Below the pieces are notes generated by a model that was not told where the DNA came from, ran no database searches, and saw nothing but the letters and a program-made list of their open reading frames with translations. This document shows positions 34,154-41,952 of a DNA stretch of 64,000 bases, in pieces. Numbering within the stretch: the stretch's first letter is position 1; each line of letters opens with the position of its first letter. Location: assembly GCA_030432905.1 (NCBI GenBank), contig JAUILU010000001.1, positions 992,001-1,056,000 on the forward strand. Reading direction: 5' to 3'. The stretch is from Phycisphaerae bacterium (lineage in GTDB: Bacteria; Planctomycetota; Phycisphaerae; Phycisphaerales; UBA1924). The translations under genes and the position numbers were made by a program.

Positions 34154-34996
34154 ATGAACGAACAGCCCAAAGCACCATCGCCTGCGCCTGCTTCTAAAGC
34201 CAAGCAGAATATGTTCATCGTCGCCTGCCTCGTCGTGCTCGGCGTCATCGGCGCCGGCTCGCGGGTCTTTACGAGCATGAAGCTCGACTCCGCATCCGCC
34301 GAGGCGCAGGAAGTCGAACGACTCGTCGATTCCCTCGACAACATCCGCCAGGATGCGCTGGGGGAGCTCGACTCGAACCCTGACGCGGTCTGGGAGTACC
34401 AGCAGAAGCACACCCAACAACTCGAAGACTACAGAGCCGCGAACCCGGACGACACGTCCATGGATGCGTTCATCACGGACTTCGTGCTCAGCTCGAACAA
34501 GACAGCCCCCGACACATCGATCGTCGGCGAAGACCTCGAGTGGATCATGGACTTCTCGAACGTGCAGTCAAAGGCAGAACTCGTCCGCCGCGCAGGCAGG
34601 CTCCGCGAACTCGACGCCGTCCTCGTTGACATGTCCAGCTGGATCTCAGACCTGCTAGGCAACTTCGAGGCCGAGCTCAACGACTCCGACTTCCCGGTCG
34701 AGCTTCAAAACAAAGCCAAGAAAGTCTTTCTCTACGGGTTCGATACCAAAGGTCGGCTCAAGATCCAGGAACTCGACCGCAGGCTGCTCCGCACGGTCAA
34801 CCAGATGCTCGAAGTCCTGCACCTGTCATGGGGCGAGTGGCTATATGACTCCAACGCCGAGCAGATCGTGTTCGAGGACGACGAGGCGATGGTCAAATTC
34901 AACCAGCTCTTCGATTCGATGATCGACCTGGCCGAGCAGCAGCAAGCAATCCAACGCCGCATCCTGACCGCCGCCGATCGCTACCCGGGCCGCTAA
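34154..34996 (+). CDS. Membrane-anchored helical protein of unknown function
   Basis: 280 residues. A Pro/Ala/Lys-rich cytoplasmic N-terminus (~1-20) leads to one transmembrane helix (MFIVACLVVLGVIGAGSRVF, ~20-39). The remainder is charged and mainly helical, with coiled-coil-like stretches (SAEAQEVERLVDSLDNIRQDAL, LVRRAGRLRELDAVLVDMSSW). No catalytic motif or cysteine was seen in the soluble part. The last codons overlap the convergent B12-GTPase gene by 4 nt. I do not recognise the family. Confidence 0.65.
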   Translation: MNEQPKAPSPAPASKAKQNMFIVACLVVLGVIGAGSRVFTSMKLDSASAEAQEVERLVDSLDNIRQDALGELDSNPDAVWEYQQKHTQQLEDYRAANPDDTSMDAFITDFVLSSNKTAPDTSIVGEDLEWIMDFSNVQSKAELVRRAGRLRELDAVLVDMSSWISDLLGNFEAELNDSDFPVELQNKAKKVFLYGFDTKGRLKIQELDRRLLRTVNQMLEVLHLSWGEWLYDSNAEQIVFEDDEAMVKFNQLFDSMIDLAEQQQAIQRRILTAADRYPGR

Positions 34997-36147
34997 CCCA
35001 GCAGCGTCTCAAGCAGCTCGGGCACACCCTGCCCACGCGTCGCGACGGTCTCGAGGATCGCACGCTTGCCCGCGATCTCTCTCAGGTCGCGCACAAGCTC
35101 GTTCTCGCCCGGGTGGTCCGCCTTGTTGCACACAAACAGGTCGGCGATCTCGAGGATGCCCGCCTTGTCCATCTGCACAGCGTCGCCCATGCCCGGTGTC
35201 AGCACAACCGCGGTCGTATCGACGTGGTCACGGATCCGCGTCTCGTTCTGACCCGCGCCCACCGTCTCAACAAAGACCGTGTCGTACGCATCATCACCCT
35301 CGGCGGCCCCGCCGATGAGCTCAAGGATACTGTCGAGCGTGCCGTAGTCCTCGCCGCGGATCGCCAGCGAGCGGTAGAAGACCTGCTCACCGAGGTTGTT
35401 GAAATCGACACGCAGCCGATCGCCAAGCAGCGCACCGCCCGTGATCGGGCTTTTCGGATCGAACGCCACAACCGCGCATCGCCCGAGCGACGGGTCGGCC
35501 TTGGCCCTGCGTGAGTGCTCGCCGACCAGCTGCGCCACGAGCGTGCTCTTGCCCGCGCCGGGGGAGCCGGTCACGCCGAGCACGCGCTTGGGCCTGCGTG
35601 TCTTCACACCCGAACGCATCGGCTTGCCCTCGTGCGCCAATGTGATGTCGCGTGCAAGCTGAGCCGTGGGCGAAGCGCCCTCGATCGTCGCCTCCAAGGG
35701 TTTCACCGTTTCCGTCACCGCGGCGACCACATCGAGCAAGCCGATGCCCGTCGTAAAGCACTTGGCGACGCCCGCTTCGAGGAGCTTTGGAATATCGTTC
35801 TGGGGCAGGATGCCGCCCATGTGTACCGGGATGCCCGGCCGACCGACCTTGCCAAGCGATTCGATAAGCCTCGGGCCGAGCGACAGGTGCGAGTTGCTCA
35901 TCATGCTCGCGGCGATCACGTCCACGTCTTCGTCACGCGCCGAGATCGCAAGGCTCGCCGGCGTCTGCCAGAGACCCGAATAGATCACATGAATCCCCGA
36001 ATCCCTGAGCGCTCGGGCGATGACCTTCACACCCCGGTCGTGGCCGTCCAGACCCATCTTGCCGAGCAGCACCCTCGGCCTGTGGTCGAGCCCCTCGCAA
36101 CGGTCCTTACGCTCAAACTCGGTCGTGGCTTCGGTCGTGGCTCGCAT
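34993..36147 (-). CDS. Fusion of a cobalamin-binding domain and a MeaB-type GTPase
   Basis: 384 residues with GAGGG 8 nt upstream. Residues ~24-150 form a B12-binding domain with the His-on motif DGHDRG (Asp34, His36, Gly39), SGLWQTPASLAISA and MGGILPQNDIP. Residues ~185-384 form a MeaB/ArgK GTPase: Walker A GSPGAGKS (194-201), VAFDPKSPITGGALLGDR, VETVGAGQNE and NKAD. MeaB GTPases load cobalamin into and protect acyl-CoA mutases. In IcmF the order is B12 domain - GTPase - mutase on one chain; here the mutase is a separate gene at 41946-43694 that lacks a B12 domain. The two probably form one split holoenzyme. A GTATAC element lies 43 nt upstream. Confidence 0.88.
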   Translation of the reverse strand: MRATTEATTEFERKDRCEGLDHRPRVLLGKMGLDGHDRGVKVIARALRDSGIHVIYSGLWQTPASLAISARDEDVDVIAASMMSNSHLSLGPRLIESLGKVGRPGIPVHMGGILPQNDIPKLLEAGVAKCFTTGIGLLDVVAAVTETVKPLEATIEGASPTAQLARDITLAHEGKPMRSGVKTRRPKRVLGVTGSPGAGKSTLVAQLVGEHSRRAKADPSLGRCAVVAFDPKSPITGGALLGDRLRVDFNNLGEQVFYRSLAIRGEDYGTLDSILELIGGAAEGDDAYDTVFVETVGAGQNETRIRDHVDTTAVVLTPGMGDAVQMDKAGILEIADLFVCNKADHPGENELVRDLREIAGKRAILETVATRGQGVPELLETLLG

Positions 36148-36187
36148 CCGGTGTCCCTCATCTGACCCCTGATCCGGGTCGATTCAA

Positions 36188-36197
36188 TGGTATACAA
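36188..36197. promoter_or_regulatory. GTATAC palindrome upstream of the B12-GTPase gene
   Basis: TGGTATACAA lies 41-50 nt upstream of the ATG at 36147. It resembles the TGTATACAG core shared by the mutase and 3-hydroxybutyryl-CoA dehydrogenase genes but lacks the extended match, so this is the weakest of the three sites. Confidence 0.3.
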
Positions 36198-36217
36198 CCG
36201 CCCCGCCCGCGTCAGAA

Positions 36218-36943
36218 TCACGCCAAACCCGCGTCCTCGGCGATCGCGTGAACCAAGCGGACGAGTTCCTTGGCGAGCTGCTCAGTCGCGTGCTTGAGAT
36301 TCTCGAAAAACTCCTCTTCGGGCGGGTGCGGCCCATCGACGATGTCCGTCACCGATTTCAGAGCCGTGAACCCGGCCCCAAATAGCCCTGCGACCCAAGC
36401 GACGGCCGCGGCTTCCATCTCTTTCGCGTGCGCGCCAACCGCCTCGATCCGCTCGGAATCCTCAGCGGACAGATCGAGCGAATCGCCCGTAGTCACAACC
36501 CCGCGTGCGAGGCCCAGCGTCTCGGCGACATTATCCAGATTTGCTACCATGTAGCCGCCCCGCGCCATCGCATCGAACCCGGGGATCGGCACCCGCCTGT
36601 CGTGGTACCAGACCCGGTCCTCTGCGAGATACACCTTGCCTATCTCGCCGCCCCGCTTTGCAAACCCGCCGCATGTGCCCGCCGACACAACAAGATCAGG
36701 CTTGAACGCCTCGCACCCGAGCATCGCCGATGCCGTCGCGGCCTGAGTCCCGATCAGATCGAGCCCGCTCTGCTTATCAACCCCGTTGACCACGAGATCT
36801 AGTTCCATCGAGCCAACACGCCCTTGGTAGAGTTTCATCGGCACATGAGCCGCCCAAGGCGGCGTGGAGACCGGTGCGAGCCCGAGTTCCCGCACGACCG
36901 GCTCGGCCTCGGCGTGCATCGCCATCACTACCAGTACACGCAT
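36218..36943 (-). CDS. MTA/SAH nucleosidase-like phosphorylase-superfamily protein
   Basis: 241 residues from the ATG at 36943, with AAAGGTGAG upstream; an in-frame extension to 37030 would run through the neighbouring divergent start. VVMAMHAEAEPVVREL, VSAGTCGGFAKRGGEIGKVYLA and TTGDSLDLSAED followed by KEMEAAAVAWVAGLFG match the methylthioadenosine/S-adenosylhomocysteine nucleosidase branch, particularly the plant-type enzymes. It would cleave adenine from MTA or SAH. Because the window also has the futalosine-pathway gene mqnD, futalosine hydrolase (MqnB) is an alternative. Confidence 0.78.
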   Translation of the reverse strand: MRVLVVMAMHAEAEPVVRELGLAPVSTPPWAAHVPMKLYQGRVGSMELDLVVNGVDKQSGLDLIGTQAATASAMLGCEAFKPDLVVSAGTCGGFAKRGGEIGKVYLAEDRVWYHDRRVPIPGFDAMARGGYMVANLDNVAETLGLARGVVTTGDSLDLSAEDSERIEAVGAHAKEMEAAAVAWVAGLFGAGFTALKSVTDIVDGPHPPEEEFFENLKHATEQLAKELVRLVHAIAEDAGLA

Positions 36944-37020
36944 CGACTCACCTTTCGAGCAGGCATATCCAAGAATCAGCGGGCATATCGTAAGCTGCAA
37001 CAGCACCCACGGAGCACCAC

Positions 37021-37866
37021 ATGCGATCACTCCAGATTCTCAGCAAATTCGTCACGCTCGCCGTCACACTGTCGCTCTTCGTCGCGGTCTCTGGCGGCTG
37101 GGGTCGTGACGGCCACTCGATCGTCGCCGAGATCGCGTGGCGCGAACTCAGCGAAGAAGCACGCAAGGAAATCAAAGCACTGCTGGGCGACTCAAGCCTT
37201 GCGGAAGTATCAAGCTGGGCCGACGCGGTCCGCAGAGAAGACGACTACCGCTGGTCCGCACCGCTCCACTACGTCAACCTTCCGATCGATGCAACCGAGT
37301 ACAACAACGAGCGAGACTGCCCCGCCGATGGCTGCGTTGTCTCCGCGATCGAGCACTTCGCCGGCGTCCTCAAAGACCGAAGCAACACTCCACAAGAACG
37401 GGGCGAGGCACTCATGTTCCTCATCCACTTCGTGGGCGACCTGCATCAACCCATGCACGCAGGCCGAGCCGAGGACCGCGGCGGCAACAGCATCGACCTC
37501 AACTTCCTTGGCGAAGAAACGAACCTGCACCGCATCTGGGACTCGGGCATCCTCAACGCATCGAGCCAAGAGACCTGGATCGAGCGCACCGATCGTCTCT
37601 ACGACGAGATCGACGAGATGGACAAACTCACCTGGCTCGCCGGCACCGCGAGCAGCAACTGGCAGGCAACCGCGGGCCGGTGGGCGTTCGAGTCGCACAA
37701 TCTCGCCGAGCAGCACGCGTACACACTCGAACCAAACTCCGATGTCGGCGAAGACTACGTGCTCAAGGCTGCGCCCATCGCGGAGCTTCGTCTGAGCCAG
37801 GCTGGGATCAGGCTCGCCGCGATGCTCGAAGAATGCCTCGGCAAAGGCAGCACCGAAACCGAATAA
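37021..37866 (+). CDS. Secreted S1/P1-type nuclease
   Basis: 281 residues with a cleavable signal peptide (~1-26). The mature protein would begin near GWGRDGHSIVAEIA, whose Trp and His are zinc ligands in this family. Further tri-zinc ligands are seen in SSWADAVR, HYVNLP, FLIHFVGDLHQPMHAG and NLHRIWDSGIL. These enzymes degrade single-stranded DNA and RNA outside the cytoplasm and remove 3'-phosphates. The gene is divergent from the nucleosidase-like gene. A Cys pair (RDCPADGC) may form a disulfide. Confidence 0.92.
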   Translation: MRSLQILSKFVTLAVTLSLFVAVSGGWGRDGHSIVAEIAWRELSEEARKEIKALLGDSSLAEVSSWADAVRREDDYRWSAPLHYVNLPIDATEYNNERDCPADGCVVSAIEHFAGVLKDRSNTPQERGEALMFLIHFVGDLHQPMHAGRAEDRGGNSIDLNFLGEETNLHRIWDSGILNASSQETWIERTDRLYDEIDEMDKLTWLAGTASSNWQATAGRWAFESHNLAEQHAYTLEPNSDVGEDYVLKAAPIAELRLSQAGIRLAAMLEECLGKGSTETE

Positions 37867-37870
37867 ATCG

Positions 37871-39124
37871 CTACAGCGCCCGCCTCGGCGGCAGCGCCAC
37901 GTTTGCCATCAGCAACCCGACAACCAGCGACATCGCCACAAGCAGCGTCGCGAACGCGGTCTCGATACCGCCGAGCGCATCGTGCTCTAGGAACGACGAC
38001 ACGCTGCGGAAGCTGATACTCCCGGGCACGAGCAGCATCACGCCGACAATCGACGGCACGCTCGAAGGCCGACGCGCCACCCGGCTGTACATGTTCGAGT
38101 ACAACCCCATCAGGCAAGCCCCGACACACGCGCCAAGCTCGGGCCCAAGCTTGGCTGCGCCGAACCGAGCGCCCGAATACGCGATCAGGCCTGACACAAT
38201 CAGCACAGGCATGTCCTGAGGCCTGGCCTTGAACAGCACCGTGAGCGCCATCGGCGCAACAGCAATCGCAAGGTAAAGTGACCACTCGGGCAGCGCCACC
38301 GCGGCTGTCTCAGGCGCAGCGATCGCGAACGTCATGTCCGCGAGCCGAGTCCCGAGACCGACACCAAAGCCGATGGACACAAGCGCCGTAACAGCGGACA
38401 TCATCCGCGCGGTGCCCGAGCTCAGGTGCCGAGACGCGAGTTCGTTGATCGACATCGTCAGCGTCAGACCCGGGAACAACACGATCAGCCCCGCGAGCAT
38501 GAGCACCTCGGGCGAGATCGGCTGAACGAGCTTTGACCACGCGACCGCGCCGAACGAGATCAAGAGCCCGCACATGAACTCGATCAGTCTCGCAAGGTCG
38601 CGTCCTCTCGAAGCGAATACGATGAGCAGCCCAATCATGAGACCCGCGACCAGCGCCGCGAGGATCTCGCTGATCCCGCCGCCGAAGAATCGTGCAGCGC
38701 ACGCCGAAGACACCGAGAAGCTCGCGATCGACAGTGGCATGCTGTAACGGTCGGGTGTTTCGATCGCCCGATCGATCCTTCGCGTGCCCTCCGCCGGCCC
38801 GATCTTGCCCTCGGCCACATCAACCAAAATCTCGTCGAGCTGGACCATCCGTTCGAGGTGAACCTCGCCCGGGTGCACACGGATCAGCGTTGTTTGGGGC
38901 CGACCCATGGGCGCTTTGAGCGATGCAAAGACAGCCGTCGGTGTCGAGAAGAACTGCCCCTCAAGCCCGAGTCGGTTCGAGATCGTAACGAGCGCCTCTT
39001 CGAGCTTTGGAGCCGAGGCGCCGTAGGTACCCAGTGCGTGCGCCATCGTCGTGATGAATGTCGCCGAGTCGCCATCGGGAAGCCCCGGCTGGTCGGTCTT
39101 GAATGTCTCAATCGGCGGTGTCAC
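37871..39124 (-). CDS. Threonine/serine exporter family protein (ThrE type)
   Basis: 417 residues from a GTG start with TAGCCT 6 nt upstream. The soluble N-terminus (~1-130) matches the ThrE cytoplasmic domain (FITTMAHALGTYGASAPKLEEAL, FFSTPTAVFASL). About ten hydrophobic segments follow, the first five and last five corresponding to the two halves that are separate proteins in some bacteria. A 'PGLTLTMSINELASRHLSSG' segment is typical. It exports threonine or serine. Confidence 0.88.
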   Translation of the reverse strand: MTPPIETFKTDQPGLPDGDSATFITTMAHALGTYGASAPKLEEALVTISNRLGLEGQFFSTPTAVFASLKAPMGRPQTTLIRVHPGEVHLERMVQLDEILVDVAEGKIGPAEGTRRIDRAIETPDRYSMPLSIASFSVSSACAARFFGGGISEILAALVAGLMIGLLIVFASRGRDLARLIEFMCGLLISFGAVAWSKLVQPISPEVLMLAGLIVLFPGLTLTMSINELASRHLSSGTARMMSAVTALVSIGFGVGLGTRLADMTFAIAAPETAAVALPEWSLYLAIAVAPMALTVLFKARPQDMPVLIVSGLIAYSGARFGAAKLGPELGACVGACLMGLYSNMYSRVARRPSSVPSIVGVMLLVPGSISFRSVSSFLEHDALGGIETAFATLLVAMSLVVGLLMANVALPPRRAL

Positions 39125-39133
39125 GGCGCAAGG

Positions 39134-40024
39134 CTAGGCCTTGCCCATCTCGGTCGGGTCGATCACGCGGCAAACTCGTCGGCGCCACGTAGTCAGAAAC
39201 CCCCATAACCTTCTCACCTTGCCCGCGTGCGCCCAGCGGTTGTTCCCCTCGAGCACCAGCAGACCAACCCGGATCACACCCTCGCGAACGCTGCGGATCT
39301 GCCTCACCTCGGCCTTGAACGCCAGTGCCCCCTCGTCATCTCCCGGGATCGAGAAACGCACCCAGAACTCGCTGAAAAGCTTGATCTCGGTCATCCGGCA
39401 TTTCTCGATGTTCACGCCCAGCCCGACGTCGGATGCATCGACAAGCGTGCCACCCCAGTCGGCCCTCCGGCTCGGCACAAGGACCTCGCCCTCGTCAGAC
39501 TCGCCGCCCTCGCGCGAGCATGTCACGCCGTCACCATCGAGTGTCTGCCCGCGCTGAAGCGGCAACTCGCTGTCGTCGGGCACTTCCATCTCGCGCCAGA
39601 CCTCAACCCGGATCGGGTCCTTGAGCGCACTCAGCGGGATCCGATACACATTCCGGCGCTGGCCTTCTTCGACTGCCTTCGGGAGCTCGATCCCCATCGC
39701 AGGCACAAGCAGCGCCCGGTTCAGCTTCACAGCCTCATCAACCGTCACCACCCGCGACCGGAACTCGTAGAGCCTGTGCCCGAACCGGAAGTACGCCAAG
39801 AGCGGCGTCTTCTTCGCGAACTTCGCTACCTTGCCGATCATCTGGACCTGCTCGACCATGAGCACGCCGTCTTCGATCTCAAGCATTCGGCCCCGCGCAA
39901 AGGGTTCCTCGCCCGCGCGGTCCGCCTGCACGATCTCCAGCGGCGCGTTCCGTGAACACGCCTGCAGCAACGCCTCCATCGGCGCGATCGTTGGTTTCTC
40001 TTCTCTGTGCTCGGCTTCGGCCAA
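39134..40024 (-). CDS. YcgR-like PilZ-domain protein (c-di-GMP receptor)
   Basis: 296 residues. The N-terminal ~110 residues have the YcgR N-domain pattern (VLMVEQVQMIG, FRFGHRLYEFRSRVV). The PilZ domain begins with QRRNVYRIPL, the RxxxR c-di-GMP motif, and has TLVDASDVGLGVNI as the DxSxxG motif, separated by an unusually long acidic insertion of about 60 residues. Such proteins act as c-di-GMP-controlled brakes of motility or as regulators of envelope functions. No flagellar genes are nearby. Confidence 0.85.
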   Translation of the reverse strand: MAEAEHREEKPTIAPMEALLQACSRNAPLEIVQADRAGEEPFARGRMLEIEDGVLMVEQVQMIGKVAKFAKKTPLLAYFRFGHRLYEFRSRVVTVDEAVKLNRALLVPAMGIELPKAVEEGQRRNVYRIPLSALKDPIRVEVWREMEVPDDSELPLQRGQTLDGDGVTCSREGGESDEGEVLVPSRRADWGGTLVDASDVGLGVNIEKCRMTEIKLFSEFWVRFSIPGDDEGALAFKAEVRQIRSVREGVIRVGLLVLEGNNRWAHAGKVRRLWGFLTTWRRRVCRVIDPTEMGKA

Positions 40025-40116
40025 TACACGCTCCTTTGGGGTGTACCTCAGGAACGCTTATCGACCCAGCAACCGCCGCTCTTAATGATCCAAGACCGAT
40101 AAGAAACGAGAAACCG

Positions 40117-40752
40117 CTACTTCTTCGGCTCAAGAACCGCCGTCACCCCCGGTTCTTTCAGCGTGTAGTTCGCACGCAACGAAAACCCCGACGCCTCGCA
40201 CCCGAGATCCCTCGCCCAGCCGGCCATCACCGTGGTCGATTGGTGCCCGAGCCAGTAGCTCGAATCATCCTTCACGAACGCCATCTGTCTGCGCTCGTTG
40301 AAAATCTCTGTGCTCTGCTGGCTCTCGTACCTCGCGTTCAATTCGTCCCGCAGCGCCCGCATGTCAGCCGACTCCACATCGAATGAGTGCACATGAGTCG
40401 CATACCCAACCAGGTCGGGCAGCAGCACACCATCAGCGCCCCAAGGCCCCGTCTCGCGTTCGTGCCGACCAAGCGTGCCCGCGGTGGGCCAGATGAAAAT
40501 GACCGAGCCGTAGAGCAGCGACTGCTTGTCGTTGGCGTACCACCGCCAGTCGCCGTAGCCCCACTCGGTGAACCCGCCCGCGTCCTCGGGGAGCCAGAGT
40601 CGGCTCGTGTCGCCGTAGTCAACGATGTGGACCCCCACCGGCTCGGCGACCTCCACCGGCGGCCGGATCGTGTACCCCGTACACCCGCTCAGCAGCAAGA
40701 CCGCCAGCACCAACACCACCGCCACCATCACGATTCGCCGGGCATCGTTCAT
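40117..40752 (-). CDS. Lipoprotein, DUF2459-like
   Basis: 211 residues from the ATG at 40752; a longer in-frame reading has an Arg-rich, non-protein-like extension. The signal ends in LLLSGC (Cys ~24). EWGYGDWRWYANDKQSLLYGSVIFIWPT and VHIVDYGDTSRLWLP resemble DUF2459 lipoproteins, but the match is modest. TACCCT lies 6 nt before the start and overlaps the -10 box of the divergent DUF1294 gene. The function is unknown. Confidence 0.65.
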   Translation of the reverse strand: MNDARRIVMVAVVLVLAVLLLSGCTGYTIRPPVEVAEPVGVHIVDYGDTSRLWLPEDAGGFTEWGYGDWRWYANDKQSLLYGSVIFIWPTAGTLGRHERETGPWGADGVLLPDLVGYATHVHSFDVESADMRALRDELNARYESQQSTEIFNERRQMAFVKDDSSYWLGHQSTTVMAGWARDLGCEASGFSLRANYTLKEPGVTAVLEPKK

Positions 40753-40758
40753 GACGAC

Positions 40759-40768
40759 AGGGTATCGT
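40759..40768. promoter_or_regulatory. Overlapping divergent -10 boxes
   Basis: In AGGGTATCGT the minus strand reads TACCCT, 6 nt before the ATG at 40752, and the plus strand reads TATCGT, 7 nt before the ATG at 40776. Two leaderless promoters would share bases, so only one could fire at a time. Confidence 0.4.
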
Positions 40769-40775
40769 GTACGCG

Positions 40776-41060
40776 ATGACGTATGTAGGAATCGCAGTCG
40801 GGCTCTATCTGGTGATGTCGATCGTGACGTTCGCCGCCTTCGCCCTCGACAAACGCAAGGCCAAGAAAGACCTCTGGCGGACACCCGAAAAAACGCTCCT
40901 GCTGCTCAGCCTCGCCTTCGGCTGGCCCGGCGGCATGCTCGCCATGAAACTCGTTCGGCACAAAACCAGAACCAAGAAGTTCACCATCGGCATGCCGCTG
41001 ATCGGCGGGCTGCACCTGGTTGTGTGGGCGTGGGTCGGGTGGCTGGTGTATCAGGGGTGA
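40776..41060 (+). CDS. DUF1294 family small membrane protein
   Basis: 94 residues from the ATG at 40776; a GTG at 40767 would add three residues. The family core is FAAFALDKRKAKKDLWRTPEKTLLLLSLAFGWPGGMLAMKLVRHKTRTKKF. Three hydrophobic segments surround it (~4-23, ~42-60, ~71-91). The biochemical role of DUF1294 proteins is unknown. The 46-nt gap to the convergent nuclease gene holds nothing recognisable. Confidence 0.88.
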   Translation: MTYVGIAVGLYLVMSIVTFAAFALDKRKAKKDLWRTPEKTLLLLSLAFGWPGGMLAMKLVRHKTRTKKFTIGMPLIGGLHLVVWAWVGWLVYQG

Positions 41061-41106
41061 ACCGGGAGGTGCGTATCGGTTGCCACAACAGTCAGTTAAT
41101 GCAGGT

Positions 41107-41952
41107 TTATTGCTTAGGCCGGACCACCACCCGCACATCCAACCCACCCACCATCTTGGTCAGATCAGATTCAATTCCTGCAGGATTTGCGATTTCATGA
41201 CCAGGATCGTACACAAAACAAACCAGCTTCTTGACCGAGGGATGCCCTTTGTATCTACCAATGTCGGCAATCAGTTGCTCTCCCACCTCTTTGTCCTTTA
41301 GCCCGGCCCTCGTCATTTTTACTTCGATCGCCACAGAGTCTTCTTTGCAGAGAAAATCAATTCTTGAATTACTCCCAGCATACGAAGGGGTGTACTCTTC
41401 AGGCCGAATATCTGCATAAATCGTTTTCAACAATGCATGCAACACATCTTGCACGTCATACTCATCATTAATCACAATGCCATTTCGATTGCCATGACGC
41501 TTACGTAGCTTAAGACTTACAGCATGAAATCGATCAAGAAGTTGTTCAAGGCGATCAAACGACCCAGTCTCCTCGCTGATCTCACACACACCTGAACCCC
41601 CTGCTGGCTTTGTAATCAGCTTATTTGTTATTTCTTCGCCGTACGACCAAGCCTTATATTCCGTCAATCCGATAGCAACTACACGGGAGTTAGCCTCCTC
41701 AAATTTGGCACGGGCTATCAATGTATCTCTCTGGTCATCCGTACCTGAAATTCTAACATACTCAACGTTTGTCCAGGGAATCGTCTTCCCATTAACTAGA
41801 ATTGGAATACCACGCTCTCGTGGCACTAACACACGCTCAAGTAGCTCATCCTTGTCAATACTGAGCATGTACTCTGTATCATTCTTAGGCTCGAACAGAT
41901 TAATACGCACACTATAATAGCGATACTTATCTAATATTGATTTCTTCACCAC
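41107..41952 (-). CDS. Solitary PD-(D/E)XK nuclease (DpnII/MboI-like restriction-endonuclease fold)
   Basis: 281 residues from one of two adjacent GTG codons (41952, 41949); the second makes a GTGA overlap with the upstream mutase stop. The C-terminal domain has the catalytic set SRIDFL (Asp199) and AIEVKMTR (Glu210, Lys212), with DVQDVLHALLKTIYADIRPEEYTPSYAG before it and IADIGRYKGHPSVKKLVCFVYDP after it. This pattern is known from predicted effector nucleases of conflict systems. The N-terminal ~75 residues form a separate domain (LVPRERGIPILVNGKTIPWTNVEYVRISG) that may sense a ligand. The gene is clearly AT-richer than its neighbours. There is no methyltransferase partner, so it is not an ordinary restriction system. 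Confidence 0.8.
   Translation of the reverse strand: MVKKSILDKYRYYSVRINLFEPKNDTEYMLSIDKDELLERVLVPRERGIPILVNGKTIPWTNVEYVRISGTDDQRDTLIARAKFEEANSRVVAIGLTEYKAWSYGEEITNKLITKPAGGSGVCEISEETGSFDRLEQLLDRFHAVSLKLRKRHGNRNGIVINDEYDVQDVLHALLKTIYADIRPEEYTPSYAGSNSRIDFLCKEDSVAIEVKMTRAGLKDKEVGEQLIADIGRYKGHPSVKKLVCFVYDPGHEIANPAGIESDLTKMVGGLDVRVVVRPKQ

Noticed and set aside
36190-36195. GTATAC palindromes as -10 boxes
   Set aside because: TATACA could serve as a -10 hexamer, but no -35 lies 16-18 nt upstream, and the 16-nt match between two sites extends beyond the hexamer, so an operator is preferred; not excluded.
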